This document shows, piece after piece, positions 43,828 through 52,068 of a stretch of DNA of 64,000 bases. The stretch spans positions 124,001 through 188,000 of the forward strand of contig NZ_RBLC01000005.1 in assembly GCF_003634455.1 (NCBI RefSeq). Direction: 5' to 3'. The translations under genes and the position numbers were made by a program. Below the pieces are notes generated by a model. That model had not been told where the DNA came from. It worked only from the letters and a program-made list of their open reading frames with translations, and did no database searches. This DNA comes from Flavobacterium endophyticum. Lineage in GTDB: Bacteria; Bacteroidota; Bacteroidia; Flavobacteriales; Flavobacteriaceae. Numbering within the stretch: the stretch's first letter is position 1; the number at the start of each line of letters is the position of its first letter.

Positions 43828-46800
43828 TTAGAAATTAATGTCGATACCAAAAGAGATTGTTCTTTGTACAGGGAAAGCGCCTCGCTGATAGCCTGAAATC
43901 AAAGGCGAGCTGTAGATGCCGCTGGTCGTGATTCCTTCTGGGTTTAATCCCCAGAAATCGGATGCTCTTATGTACAGCAGGTTTTCTCCTGAGAGGTAGA
44001 ATCTTGCTTTTTTCAATCCTAGTTTGCTGATGAAGGCATCGGGAGCCGAAAAGCCTATGGTCACGGTTCTTAGCGACATATAGGAAGCGTCTTGGATCAG
44101 GTAATCTGTATTTTGCCAAGCTCTACCGTTGTTTTCGCGTGGTTTTGTGGCTGGAACGCCTTCGCTAAACCATCTGCCTTCTACGAAATCTTTATAGAGG
44201 TAGCGCATTTCGTTATAGTATCCGTCGCCGAAGAACACTTCGCCTCCGACAGAGCCTTGTACTAGGAAATTCAGGTCGAAATTTTTATAGGTAAAGGCAT
44301 TGTAAAAGCCCCAAGTGAAATCTGGGAAAGGGCTTCCAAGCGTAGTCCTATCGCTGGCGTTGATGATTCCGTCGCCGTTAATATCGGCTACTCTGATTCC
44401 TCCAACAGCGTCATCGGCCGAGTGTGGGTTGTTTGCTAATTCTTCGGCATTTTGCCAAACGCCAATCATTTTGTATCCGTAAAATTGTACGGCTTCTTGC
44501 CCTACTTTGGCAATGTATTCTTCGTTTCTTTCGCCTTGGCTGATGAATTGTGCTTCGCCGCCTAGGGAAATGAGTTTGTTTTGGTTGGCCGCAATATTAA
44601 AGGCTGGCTTCCAGCTAAAGTCTTTGCCGCGTATGTTTCCGGAAACTTCGAGCTCGATTCCTTTGTTTTGGATTTTTCCGATATTGTTGAAATATTGGGA
44701 ATGTCCGGTAATGTAAGAGACATTTTGCTGCAATAGTAGTTTGTCTGTGATAGAGTAATAGTAGTCTAATGACAGGTTTAATCGGTTATCGAAAAAGCTG
44801 ATATCGGTTCCTGAATCGTATTCTAAGGTCTGCTCCCAGCCGATTCCAGGGTTTCCTAATACGTCGCCCGTTTCTCCTAATCCAGAGGTAACGCTTCCTC
44901 CGCCTTCGCCTAAGGAATAGTTGGACGGATATAGCAGGTTGGTGAACGAGTAGTTTGCGATGTTGTTGTTTCCGGTCACACCAACGCTGGTACGCAGCTT
45001 AAATTTGTTGATGAACTGGATGTTTTCTTTCCAGAAGTTTTCTTCGCTTACGTTCCACCCGATTGAGGCAGAAGGGAAAATTCCGTATTTGTTTTCTGGT
45101 CCGAATAATGAGGAACCGTCGGCACGCGCAGCAAGCGAGATCAGGTATTTGTCTTTGTAGGCGTAATTTACTCTGGCTAGGAACGACAGCAATCCGATTT
45201 GTTCTTTTCTGGTAAAGGTTTCGTTGGCATCGATAATGTTTGCTCCGTTTAGGGTCTCGATATAGTCGGAAGGGAATTGGGTTCCGTAAATTCCGGTTCC
45301 TTTGATGTTTGTTTTTTGGTAGGTCATCCCTCCTAGCGCGTCAACGCTGTGATTGTCGCCTTTCCATTTGTAGTTCAGCGTATTTTCTGTAAGGATGTCT
45401 GTTTTTAGGGTACTGTCGTCTTCGCCTATAGCTTGTCCGGTTTGGTCTGCCAATGAGTTTCGGAAGCGTTCGTAGTTGGAATATTCTGTATTAACACCGC
45501 CAGAAGTCTTAAACGTCAAGCGTTTTGTGATTTTATATTCTAAGGCAAAATTGGCCAGCATTCTGTAATCGTGGATGAATCTTGTTTCGTTTTCCATCCT
45601 TGAAATCGGGCTATTGTTGTTGGTTCCCCAAAGTGACGTGGTGAAATTTTGAGGCTGTCCGTTTTCGTCTATATAATCGAAATTTACGTTGTTGAAATGT
45701 CTTCCTTGTGCGTAATCGCCAACTGGATAGCCAGTAAGAGCGGAGGTATAATTGTTGTGACGCACGGGCATAAAGCCAAGCGAACGTGTCAAGTCTGAAT
45801 ATGAAATTGTTGATCTTCTTCTTTTGCTGTAGGATGGTCGTAGGTTGAAATCTAAAGAAAGCTTGTCGCTTAGTTTTGTTCTTACACGGCTTTGGAAATT
45901 GATACGTTTTAGGAAGTTGTCTTTCATCAAGCCTTCGTCTTCTATATATTGTCCGGAAACATAATAGTTTGCAGTCTTTCCGCCGCCGGAAACGTTCAAT
46001 TGGTAATTCTTGATTGTGGCAAAATTTCGGGTTCCTTCGTCTTGCCAATCGGTTCCGCCGTTGGAATTGTTTGCGACTTGGCGCATTCCTTTTTCGCGGG
46101 CTGTATAGGCAATGGTGCTTGGCACTCTGTTTTCGATTCCGGCTAGGTAGTTTTCGTGAAGCTGGCGCTCGTTACGCAGCATGTCGGTATAGCTATAGGT
46201 ATCGTACATGTCGATTTTGTCGTATACTGATTTTACGCCGAAAAAGGACTTGAATTCGTATAGTGTCTTGGATTCTGAGCCTGATTTGGTGGTAACGATG
46301 ATAACACCGTTGGCTCCACGGGAACCGTAGATGGCCGTAGAGCTGGCATCTTTCAAGACTTCGATGGATTCGATGGTACTTGGATTGATGAACTCTAGTC
46401 CGTTTTGTACTGGAAATCCGTCAACAACTACTAATGGGTCGCTGCTGGCGCTGATAGAGCCCATACCGCGAATCCTGATTTGCGGTGCTTCACCGACTTC
46501 TGAGGTGATGTTCTGAATCTGAAGACCTGCGATTCGTCCTTGCAGTGCCTTATCGACCCTGGAAACTGTATTTTCGTCAAGATTTGTGTTTTCTAATTTT
46601 GATACGGAACCGGTGATTGAAGATTTTTTCTGGGTACCGTAACCGACTACGACTACTTCGTCTAGGCTTTTGCTTTCATCTTCTAGCGAAATAGTAATGT
46701 CTTTCTGGCCGTTCACGAGCACCACTCTTGTAGTCATTCCGATAAAGGAAATTTGCAGCGAGCTGTTTTCTTTTACTTCGATTGAAAACTCGCCTTCGTT

Positions 46801-46968
46801 GTCGGCAATTACGGTGTTTTTTGTACCTAAAATGGTGATAGAAGCACCAGGTAGCGTGGTATTATCCTTGGCCGCAACGACTTGTCCAGTCAACATATAG
46901 GTTTCCTGTGCCGTAATCAGGCCTGTCAGCATCAAAGCCGAGAATAAGAAAAATGTTTTTAATTTCAT
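43828..46968 (-). CDS. susC: SusC/RagA-family TonB-dependent outer-membrane transporter
   Basis: A 1046-residue TonB-linked receptor with a signal peptide (residues 1-20, FLFSALMLTGLITAQ), an N-terminal carboxypeptidase-regulatory-like domain (about 25-105), the plug domain (about 115-225) and a 22-strand barrel. Family signatures are VVVVGYGTQKKSSITGSVS at the TonB box/plug start, PLVVVDGFP, and VLKDASSTAIYGSRGANGVIIVTTK. It ends in the aromatic FGIDINF, as expected for a barrel. It would import alginate oligosaccharides and is the first gene of the alginate operon. The 197-base upstream region has no clear TAnnTTTG promoter but carries one copy of a 32-base direct repeat. Confidence 0.94.
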   Translation of the reverse strand: MKLKTFFLFSALMLTGLITAQETYMLTGQVVAAKDNTTLPGASITILGTKNTVIADNEGEFSIEVKENSSLQISFIGMTTRVVLVNGQKDITISLEDESKSLDEVVVVGYGTQKKSSITGSVSKLENTNLDENTVSRVDKALQGRIAGLQIQNITSEVGEAPQIRIRGMGSISASSDPLVVVDGFPVQNGLEFINPSTIESIEVLKDASSTAIYGSRGANGVIIVTTKSGSESKTLYEFKSFFGVKSVYDKIDMYDTYSYTDMLRNERQLHENYLAGIENRVPSTIAYTAREKGMRQVANNSNGGTDWQDEGTRNFATIKNYQLNVSGGGKTANYYVSGQYIEDEGLMKDNFLKRINFQSRVRTKLSDKLSLDFNLRPSYSKRRRSTISYSDLTRSLGFMPVRHNNYTSALTGYPVGDYAQGRHFNNVNFDYIDENGQPQNFTTSLWGTNNNSPISRMENETRFIHDYRMLANFALEYKITKRLTFKTSGGVNTEYSNYERFRNSLADQTGQAIGEDDSTLKTDILTENTLNYKWKGDNHSVDALGGMTYQKTNIKGTGIYGTQFPSDYIETLNGANIIDANETFTRKEQIGLLSFLARVNYAYKDKYLISLAARADGSSLFGPENKYGIFPSASIGWNVSEENFWKENIQFINKFKLRTSVGVTGNNNIANYSFTNLLYPSNYSLGEGGGSVTSGLGETGDVLGNPGIGWEQTLEYDSGTDISFFDNRLNLSLDYYYSITDKLLLQQNVSYITGHSQYFNNIGKIQNKGIELEVSGNIRGKDFSWKPAFNIAANQNKLISLGGEAQFISQGERNEEYIAKVGQEAVQFYGYKMIGVWQNAEELANNPHSADDAVGGIRVADINGDGIINASDRTTLGSPFPDFTWGFYNAFTYKNFDLNFLVQGSVGGEVFFGDGYYNEMRYLYKDFVEGRWFSEGVPATKPRENNGRAWQNTDYLIQDASYMSLRTVTIGFSAPDAFISKLGLKKARFYLSGENLLYIRASDFWGLNPEGITTSGIYSSPLISGYQRGAFPVQRTISFGIDINF

Positions 46969-47165
46969 AAAAATTTATAGCTTACAATTCTGTAACATTA
47001 AGATATAGCGCATCCTGACCGGCTATTTGCCGATAATGCTTTTTAGTTCGTAAAATCTGAAAATCAGATGCTGAATCTTGACTTAAATGTGCAGTAATAA
47101 TCCACTTCCCCAAGCGATGCAACTTTACACAATGTCATAACCGTCTTTTTTTCCTTACCGGAAAT
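46969..47165. other. Region upstream of susC
   Basis: 197 bases between susC and the GntR-type gene, both read leftward. Neither a TTGGTNNACCAA dyad nor a perfect TAnnTTTG box is visible in the direction of susC. The most notable element is direct-repeat copy A at 47103-47134. Confidence 0.6.
47103..47134. repeat. Direct repeat copy A
   Basis: CACTTCCC-CAAGCGATGCAACTTTACACAATG (32 bases). It matches copy B at 48230-48262 with one substitution and one single-base indel, in the same orientation 1127 bases away. The homology stops abruptly on both sides. Confidence 0.85.
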
Positions 47166-47897
47166 TTAAAAGATACTTTCGTTTAAATTCATCAAAGTAT
47201 CTGTCTTGTTGCAGTATTCATACAACGTCTTGAAATGAAACTGCAGTTCGCGTTTGGCCTTTTCAGGATTTTTTTCTTTTATGGCTTCATATATTTGCTG
47301 GTGTTCGATAATATTGTCTCCCGTCATGGATTTGGTACAGACATGGTATTTTTCAAAGTTGGCAATGATTTCTGGCGTGATGATCAGCATCAGGGTATTT
47401 AGTACTGGGTTGCCGCTGGCTTCGGAAATTTTAAGGTGAAACATCAGGTCTTCTTCTACGGCATCTTCATTGCTTTCTACTTTTGCTTTGTAGGCTAACA
47501 ATGCTTCTTCTATATTTTCGAGATGTTGTTCTGTCCTTCTTTCTGCTGCAAGGGCTACTACCTGCATTTCGAGCATGATCCTGCTTTCTACAAGCGATTT
47601 GAAATCGGGCTTTTTGAGCTGCAGGATATCGGTTATCATACCGCTTAGGGCAGGAACGCCAAGGTTTGCTACAAAGGTTCCGCTTTGCGGAAGTGTCTTG
47701 AGCAATCCGTAAAACTCTAGCTTTTGGATAACTTCTCTAACGTTTCCTCTGCTAACGCCAAATTCTTCGGATAGCTTTCTCTCAGAAGGCAGCCTGTCGC
47801 CGGGCTTTAGCTTCTGTGAGGTAATCAAATCCTTTAATTTTTTAATGATTTCTTCTTCTTCGGAAGATTTAAATCCATTTAAACCAAACTCTTGCAT
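47166..47897 (-). CDS. GntR-family (FadR subfamily, FCD domain) transcriptional regulator
   Basis: A 243-residue regulator. The winged helix-turn-helix (about 15-80) has LKPGDRLPSERKLSEEFGVSRGNVREV, the classic GntR helix-turn-helix. The FCD effector domain (about 95-225) keeps an acidic/His set of the kind that binds metal and a small acid (EDLMFHLKIS, IIEHQQIYEAI, LQFHFKTLYE). The frame runs upstream to 47933, but that codon lies upstream of the -7 box, so the ATG at 47897 is the start. This type is the usual repressor of alginate loci, probably relieved by a uronate intermediate such as KDG. Autoregulation is indicated by the operator at 47912-47923. Confidence 0.9.
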   Translation of the reverse strand: MQEFGLNGFKSSEEEEIIKKLKDLITSQKLKPGDRLPSERKLSEEFGVSRGNVREVIQKLEFYGLLKTLPQSGTFVANLGVPALSGMITDILQLKKPDFKSLVESRIMLEMQVVALAAERRTEQHLENIEEALLAYKAKVESNEDAVEEDLMFHLKISEASGNPVLNTLMLIITPEIIANFEKYHVCTKSMTGDNIIEHQQIYEAIKEKNPEKAKRELQFHFKTLYEYCNKTDTLMNLNESIF

Positions 47898-47911
47898 TTT
47901 AGAATAATAAA

Positions 47912-47923
47912 TTGGTTGACCAA
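47912..47923. promoter_or_regulatory. GntR operator (autoregulation)
   Basis: TTGGT-TG-ACCAA, a perfect 5-2-5 inverted repeat of the form bound by FadR/UxuR-type GntR regulators. It overlaps the -7 box and transcript start of the regulator gene. Confidence 0.75.
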
Positions 47924-47949
47924 ATATACGCATTTTTTTAAATTACCAA
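47921..47949 (-). promoter_or_regulatory. Promoter of the GntR-type gene
   Basis: On the minus strand: TTG (47949-47947), an 18-base spacer and TATATTTG (47928-47921, exact TAnnTTTG). It decides the start codon: the transcript would begin near 47915, downstream of the alternative start at 47933. Confidence 0.75.
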
Positions 47950-48229
47950 ATAAGCAGGTATTTTTTATGTATAATAAAATTTTAAGTTTATTTTAATAAT
48001 AATAATTCAATGAAAAAGTTAAAACAAATCGTTTAAATTTGAATTCTATCAGCTTTTAACACTGCAAACTAAAACGTTTTCGACAAAACACTAGCGTATT
48101 TTACCTCATAAATTTCGATACGCTGACGAATTATTAACGAGACGTTCACACTCCAAATCATTAAAATGATTATTTTTGTAGTCATAAAGGTACTATTTAT
48201 ACTGCATTCAGAAGAGTAAAACCATTTTT

Positions 48230-48262
48230 CACTTCCCACAAGCGATGCAACTTTACGCAATG
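48230..48262. repeat. Direct repeat copy B
   Basis: 33 bases starting CACTTCCCACAAGCG and ending CTTTACGCAATG, matching copy A at 47103-47134. Together they flank the GntR-type gene. Confidence 0.85.
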
Positions 48263-48445
48263 GATGTAAAATATACCAAAAACAAGGAGTCTGTCGTCTG
48301 ATAGTGCTCCTTTTTTATTTGACTTGTCTTTCTTCAACTATCCTTCATTTTAAATTTAAGAAGAACTATCTACAATTATTTACTTATTTAATTATAGAGA
48401 TGGCAATTATTATTCGTTAAATTTAAACAAATCGCAAATTATTTT

Positions 48446-48457
48446 TTGGTCAACCAA
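48446..48457. promoter_or_regulatory. GntR operator at the acetylesterase promoter
   Basis: TTGGT-CA-ACCAA, the same perfect 5-2-5 dyad as at 47912-47923. Its first three bases are the -33 TTG of the promoter, so bound regulator would block RNA polymerase. Confidence 0.75.
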
Positions 48458-48476
48458 TTTTAATTCTATACTTTAG
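48446..48476 (+). promoter_or_regulatory. Promoter of the acetylesterase gene
   Basis: TTG (48446-48448), a 20-base spacer and TACTTTAG (48469-48476, one mismatch to TAnnTTTG). The transcript would start near 48483, about 19 bases before the ATG. Confidence 0.6.
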
Positions 48477-48501
48477 CCACACTTATTTATTCCTTTCGTA
48501 T

Positions 48502-50406
48502 ATGAAACGCATACTTTCCCTCCTATTTATAGCTATCAGTACCACTCTTTCTGCTAAAGCTACACTGCCGAAATTCTTTTCTGACCATATGGTGCTGCAG
48601 CGGGATGCTCCTATAACGATTTATGGCTGGGCAGATCCTGGTAAAACTGTAAAGGTCAGTTTCAAGAACCAAAATCTTGAAAGCAAAACTAATGCTAATG
48701 GTGAGTGGAGTCTTACTTTTTCGTCGCAAGCGGCAGGCGGGCCTTTTGAAATGGTAATTTCTGAAGATAATAAAATAACTTTTAAGGATGTATATATAGG
48801 TGATGTGTGGTTCTGTTCCGGACAGTCTAACATGGGCTGGAAACTGGAAGATGCCCTAAACGGGAAAGAAGAGCTTTCTAATGCATCGCACGAAAAGATA
48901 AAACTGCTGCAAGTGTCGAGAACGATGGCCGGAATACCGCAAAAAGATATTGAAAAGGGACAATGGGAAACGAGCTCTCCAGAAAGTGCTGAAGGTTTTT
49001 CTGCCGTGGCTTATTTTTTCGGAAGGGAATTGTTCCAAAAATACAATGTGCCGATCGGACTCATCAATTCGTCTTGGGGCGGTACCAATATTGAGGCTTG
49101 GATGAGCGAAGACTTGATGGGAAAACATACGGCTGCCCAAAAAGTAATTGCCGAGATGAAAGGCATCAACTTTCAAGAGGTCATGAAGAGTTATAAAAAG
49201 GAATTCACGGCTTGGGAGAAAAAAGCAGACGAACTGGATTTGGGCACAAAAGAAAAATGGCACAATAAAGATTACAATACGTCGTCCTGGAAAACGATAA
49301 CCTTGCCTGTGTATTGGAGCAAAGCGAAGGTTACGCCTAACGATGGCGTCATCTGGGTAACGCGAAATTTCGAACTGACAGCAAAAGACTTGGCCAAAGA
49401 TGAGCTGACCTTAGCTATCGGACGTGTCGATAATGAAGATATTACGTATATCAACGGCATAAAAGTGGGTGAAAGCACACAGAAGGATTTGGATCGTTTT
49501 TATAAAGTTCCGAAAAGCGTGCTGGTTGCAGGGAAAAACGTGATTACTATCCGCGTAAAAAACACAGGCGATATTGGCGGTTTCCGTGGCGATGCACAAT
49601 CGTTATATATTGAAACGGCATCACAGCGACTTTCTTTGGCGGGGGAATGGAAATATGAGGCTGGCACAAAAGATATCGAAGAAGTTCCTGTTAGACAGCA
49701 TCCGACAAAATATCCAACGTCTTTGTATAATGGAATGGTCGCTCCTTTTTTTGGCCTAAAAATCAAGGGAATTATCTGGTATCAAGCCGAAGCGAATTCT
49801 AAAAACGCGAAAGAATACGCCGGAATGTTTAAGGATATGATTACGGACTGGAGAAAGAAATGGAATGCAGACTATCCTTTTATATATGCACAGCTTCCTA
49901 ATTATGCCAACCAAAACAACCGCTGGATAACATTGCGCGAATCACAAAGCAAGGCGCTGGAATTGAAGAATACCGGAATGGCCGTATTGATCGATGTAGG
50001 CGAAGACGATAACATCCACCCTATCCACAAGCAGATTGTTGGCAAACGCATGGCGCTGATTGCTTCAAACGTAGCATATGGCGAGAAGGATGTTCCGGCA
50101 TCGGCTCCTGTTTTTGACAGTTTTAAGATTGACGGAAATTCAGTTACTGTCACTTTCAAAAACGGAACTTTTGCGCCTGAAACGGCAAAGGCTAACATCA
50201 ATGGCTTTATGGTTGCGGGAAGCGACAAAAAATTCTATCCTGCAAATGCTTATTTACAAAGCGACATGAAAACCATAAAGCTCAGCAGCGATAAGGTTTC
50301 GTCTCCAAAAGATGTCCGCTATTTGTGGGAAGATGCTCCTGGAAAAATCATGCTTTATAATAAAGAAGGACTGGCAACACCCCCTTTTAGAACCGATAGT
50401 TTTTAA
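48502..50406 (+). CDS. Sialate O-acetylesterase-type (SGNH) secreted esterase
   Basis: A 634-residue exported esterase with a signal peptide (residues 1-18). The SGNH catalytic part has the nucleophile block FCSGQSNMGW (Ser107), the oxyanion-type residues in NSSWGGTNIEAWM, and the Asp/His dyad in GEDDNIHPIHK (about 499-509). The catalytic domain is split by an inserted galactose-binding-like beta-sandwich (about 225-390, LTLAIGRVDNEDITYINGIKVG), as in other Bacteroidota SIAE proteins. These remove O-acetyl groups from sugars. The gene is divergent from the GntR-type regulator and has that regulator's operator on its promoter, which suggests deacetylation of acetylated alginate. The substrate is inferred. 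A terminator follows. Confidence 0.87.
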   Translation: MKRILSLLFIAISTTLSAKATLPKFFSDHMVLQRDAPITIYGWADPGKTVKVSFKNQNLESKTNANGEWSLTFSSQAAGGPFEMVISEDNKITFKDVYIGDVWFCSGQSNMGWKLEDALNGKEELSNASHEKIKLLQVSRTMAGIPQKDIEKGQWETSSPESAEGFSAVAYFFGRELFQKYNVPIGLINSSWGGTNIEAWMSEDLMGKHTAAQKVIAEMKGINFQEVMKSYKKEFTAWEKKADELDLGTKEKWHNKDYNTSSWKTITLPVYWSKAKVTPNDGVIWVTRNFELTAKDLAKDELTLAIGRVDNEDITYINGIKVGESTQKDLDRFYKVPKSVLVAGKNVITIRVKNTGDIGGFRGDAQSLYIETASQRLSLAGEWKYEAGTKDIEEVPVRQHPTKYPTSLYNGMVAPFFGLKIKGIIWYQAEANSKNAKEYAGMFKDMITDWRKKWNADYPFIYAQLPNYANQNNRWITLRESQSKALELKNTGMAVLIDVGEDDNIHPIHKQIVGKRMALIASNVAYGEKDVPASAPVFDSFKIDGNSVTVTFKNGTFAPETAKANINGFMVAGSDKKFYPANAYLQSDMKTIKLSSDKVSSPKDVRYLWEDAPGKIMLYNKEGLATPPFRTDSF

Positions 50407-50444
50407 TTAGTTGATTTAGTTTAGTTATTTTTATTTCGCAAAAG

Positions 50445-50480
50445 ATAGCTTACAGGAGAAATCTTGTAAGCTATTTTTAT
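50445..50480. terminator. Bidirectional terminator
   Basis: The arms ATAGCTTACA (50445-50454) and TGTAAGCTAT (50465-50474) are perfect, with a 10-base loop and a T-rich tail. It is shared by the convergent acetylesterase and oxyR genes. Confidence 0.8.
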
Positions 50481-50481
50481 T

Positions 50482-51453
50482 TTAGAGAAAACCTTTTGTC
50501 GCGTTAATGAAATAAGGCGAATCGTTCCATTGGATCTTACGATAGCTGAAATCTATCTTCAAGGTTTCTGGAAGGCAGTCCCAAATGCTCTTGCTCATTT
50601 TTTCGAGCAATAGTTTTTTGGAAAAGGTATCCGAAACGACCAAGCTGATTTCGCGTATGGGCTTTGGTTCTTTGAACGGCTTGAAGAGCTGCTTTTCTTT
50701 TTCATTCAATATGGAAAGTTCGGGTATGATGGCAAAGCCTAATTGTGCCCTTACTAGGTTTTTCAGCGTTTCAATAGAACTAATATCATACGAAAATTGT
50801 TCGCTGATCTTCCTGTCTTCTTTAAGACCGCAGATATCGAGAAGCTGTGCATTATAGCAATATTCATTTTGCAACAAGAGCAATTCCGGCTTGTCACTGG
50901 CTTGCAGCTCGTAAAAATCTTCTTGGGCCAAAGGATGGTTTTCATTCAGATAAGCTACAAAAGGTTCGTTGAAGACATGGTGTTCTTTTAAATTTGGATT
51001 TCCGGTCGGACTGGCCATTAATGCAACATCTAGAGCGCCTGTTTCGATATCGTGCATGAGATGGCCTGTAGAGGCTTCCTTGATGACAAATTGCATCTTT
51101 GGCGCCGCTTCTTTCATGGACTTTATGAATAGCGGAATCAGATAAGGCGAAAGTGTAGAAATGACTCCTAATTTGATTTCTCCTTCAAGTATGTTTTTTT
51201 CATTGACAACAAAATCTCTGATTTCGTTTACTTCTCTAAGGATTTTTTTCGCTCTCGAAATAATCTTAGCGCCTAAAACGGTCGGCGTCAACGGAACTTT
51301 TGTACGGTCAAAAATCTTAATTCCTATTTCTTCTTCCAGATTTTTTAATTGTATGGTAAGTCCTGGCTGGGTTACCATACAAACTTCTGCTGCCCTAGCA
51401 AAATGGCGTTTTTCGTCTAAGGCTACGATGTATTTTAATTGCTGAATTGTCAT
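50482..51453 (-). CDS. oxyR: LysR-family hydrogen-peroxide sensor OxyR
   Basis: A 323-residue LysR regulator. The N-terminal winged helix-turn-helix (residues 1-60) begins MTIQQLKYIVALDEKRHFARAA. The effector domain carries Cys199 and Cys208, spaced C-x8-C (NEYCYNAQLLDICG), the same numbers and spacing as the redox-switch pair of Escherichia coli OxyR, and the nearby H/R context fits. It would sense peroxide by disulphide formation and activate defence genes. It is divergent from the osmC-type gene with a 121-base shared control region, which suggests direct control of that gene. Confidence 0.92.
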   Translation of the reverse strand: MTIQQLKYIVALDEKRHFARAAEVCMVTQPGLTIQLKNLEEEIGIKIFDRTKVPLTPTVLGAKIISRAKKILREVNEIRDFVVNEKNILEGEIKLGVISTLSPYLIPLFIKSMKEAAPKMQFVIKEASTGHLMHDIETGALDVALMASPTGNPNLKEHHVFNEPFVAYLNENHPLAQEDFYELQASDKPELLLLQNEYCYNAQLLDICGLKEDRKISEQFSYDISSIETLKNLVRAQLGFAIIPELSILNEKEKQLFKPFKEPKPIREISLVVSDTFSKKLLLEKMSKSIWDCLPETLKIDFSYRKIQWNDSPYFINATKGFL

Positions 51454-51487
51454 ACATTATAATTTTATTTTATAAAGGTAAAAAATT

Positions 51488-51498
51488 ATCAATTTGAT
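51488..51498. promoter_or_regulatory. ATCAA-N-TTGAT dyad over the osmC -33 element
   Basis: A perfect 5-1-5 inverted repeat that contains the -33 TTG of the osmC promoter. It is a candidate part of the OxyR site in the divergent control region. LysR sites are normally longer, so this may be only one element. Confidence 0.4.
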
Positions 51499-51524
51499 TT
51501 ATGACTAAACCCGCAATAAATTTG
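51494..51524 (+). promoter_or_regulatory. Promoter of the osmC-type gene
   Basis: TTG (51494-51496), a 20-base spacer and TAAATTTG (51517-51524, exact TAnnTTTG). It is the best-matching plus-strand promoter in the window, 50 bases before the ATG. Confidence 0.75.
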
Positions 51525-51574
51525 TCCTATCAAAAATCAACAACTAATAAATAAACAATTTAAAATCAAACATT

Positions 51575-51991
51575 ATGAAATTTACAAGAAAAGCAAACGC
51601 ACAATGGCAAGGAAAAGGAATGGAAGGAAAAGGAACCATCAGTACACAAAGCACCACTTTAGACAAGGCACAATTATCTTTTAAAACTCGATTCGCAGAA
51701 GGTGTTGGAACCAACCCTGAAGAATTAATCGCAGCAGCACATTCTGGTTGCTTCACTATGCAATTGAGCTTCTTGTTAAGCGAATTAAACTATGTACCGA
51801 CTGACTTAAGCACGGAAGCCGTACTTACTTTTGAAGACGGAACGATTACCAAAATCCATTTGGAACTAAAAGGTGATGTTCCTGGAATCACCAACGAAGA
51901 ATTCCAAAATACTGCCTTGAAAGCCAAACAAATCTGTCCGGTATCAAAAGTATTAAATGCCGAAATCACCTTGACCGCTACGCTGGCATAA
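51575..51991 (+). CDS. osmC: OsmC-family peroxiredoxin
   Basis: A 138-residue OsmC/Ohr-fold thiol peroxidase that reduces organic hydroperoxides and probably peroxide. The catalytic cysteines are Cys59 in HSGCFTM and Cys121 in KQICPVSKVL. The conserved Arg39 and Glu50 of the active site are present (TRFAEGVGTNPEELIAAAHS). The N-terminus ARxxxxWQGKGMEGKGTIST is typical of OsmC rather than Ohr. It is transcribed from a near-consensus promoter and lies divergent from oxyR, so peroxide induction through OxyR is likely. A strong terminator follows. Confidence 0.92.
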   Translation: MKFTRKANAQWQGKGMEGKGTISTQSTTLDKAQLSFKTRFAEGVGTNPEELIAAAHSGCFTMQLSFLLSELNYVPTDLSTEAVLTFEDGTITKIHLELKGDVPGITNEEFQNTALKAKQICPVSKVLNAEITLTATLA

Positions 51992-52013
51992 TCAAAAAGT
52001 TATTTTTCTAAAC

Positions 52014-52045
52014 AAAAAAACCGTGCCTTAACAGCACGGTTTTTT
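52014..52045. terminator. Bidirectional terminator
   Basis: ACCGTGC (52020-52026) and GCACGGT (52034-52040) with a 7-base loop, preceded by an A-run and followed by a T-run. It serves the convergent osmC and OmpA-family genes. Confidence 0.88.
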
Positions 52046-52068
52046 AATTTTAAAACTATTTTAGAACA

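Larger units (their letters stand above)
47924..48501. other. Divergent regulatory region between the GntR-type gene and the acetylesterase
   Basis: Nearly 580 AT-rich bases without a supported gene. They hold the regulator promoter at the left end, direct-repeat copy B (48230-48262) in the middle, and the acetylesterase promoter with operator at the right end. A 63-codon minus-strand frame at 48069-48260 overlaps copy B but has no protein-like character. Confidence 0.65.

Noticed and set aside
47898..47933. Longer N-terminus of the GntR-type regulator
   Set aside because: The start codon at 47933 lies upstream of the -7 box and operator, so it would not be in the transcript.
48069..48260. 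63-codon minus-strand gene over direct-repeat copy B
   Set aside because: There is no family similarity, the composition is AT-driven, and copy A lacks an equivalent frame. It is more likely a chance frame in a control region.
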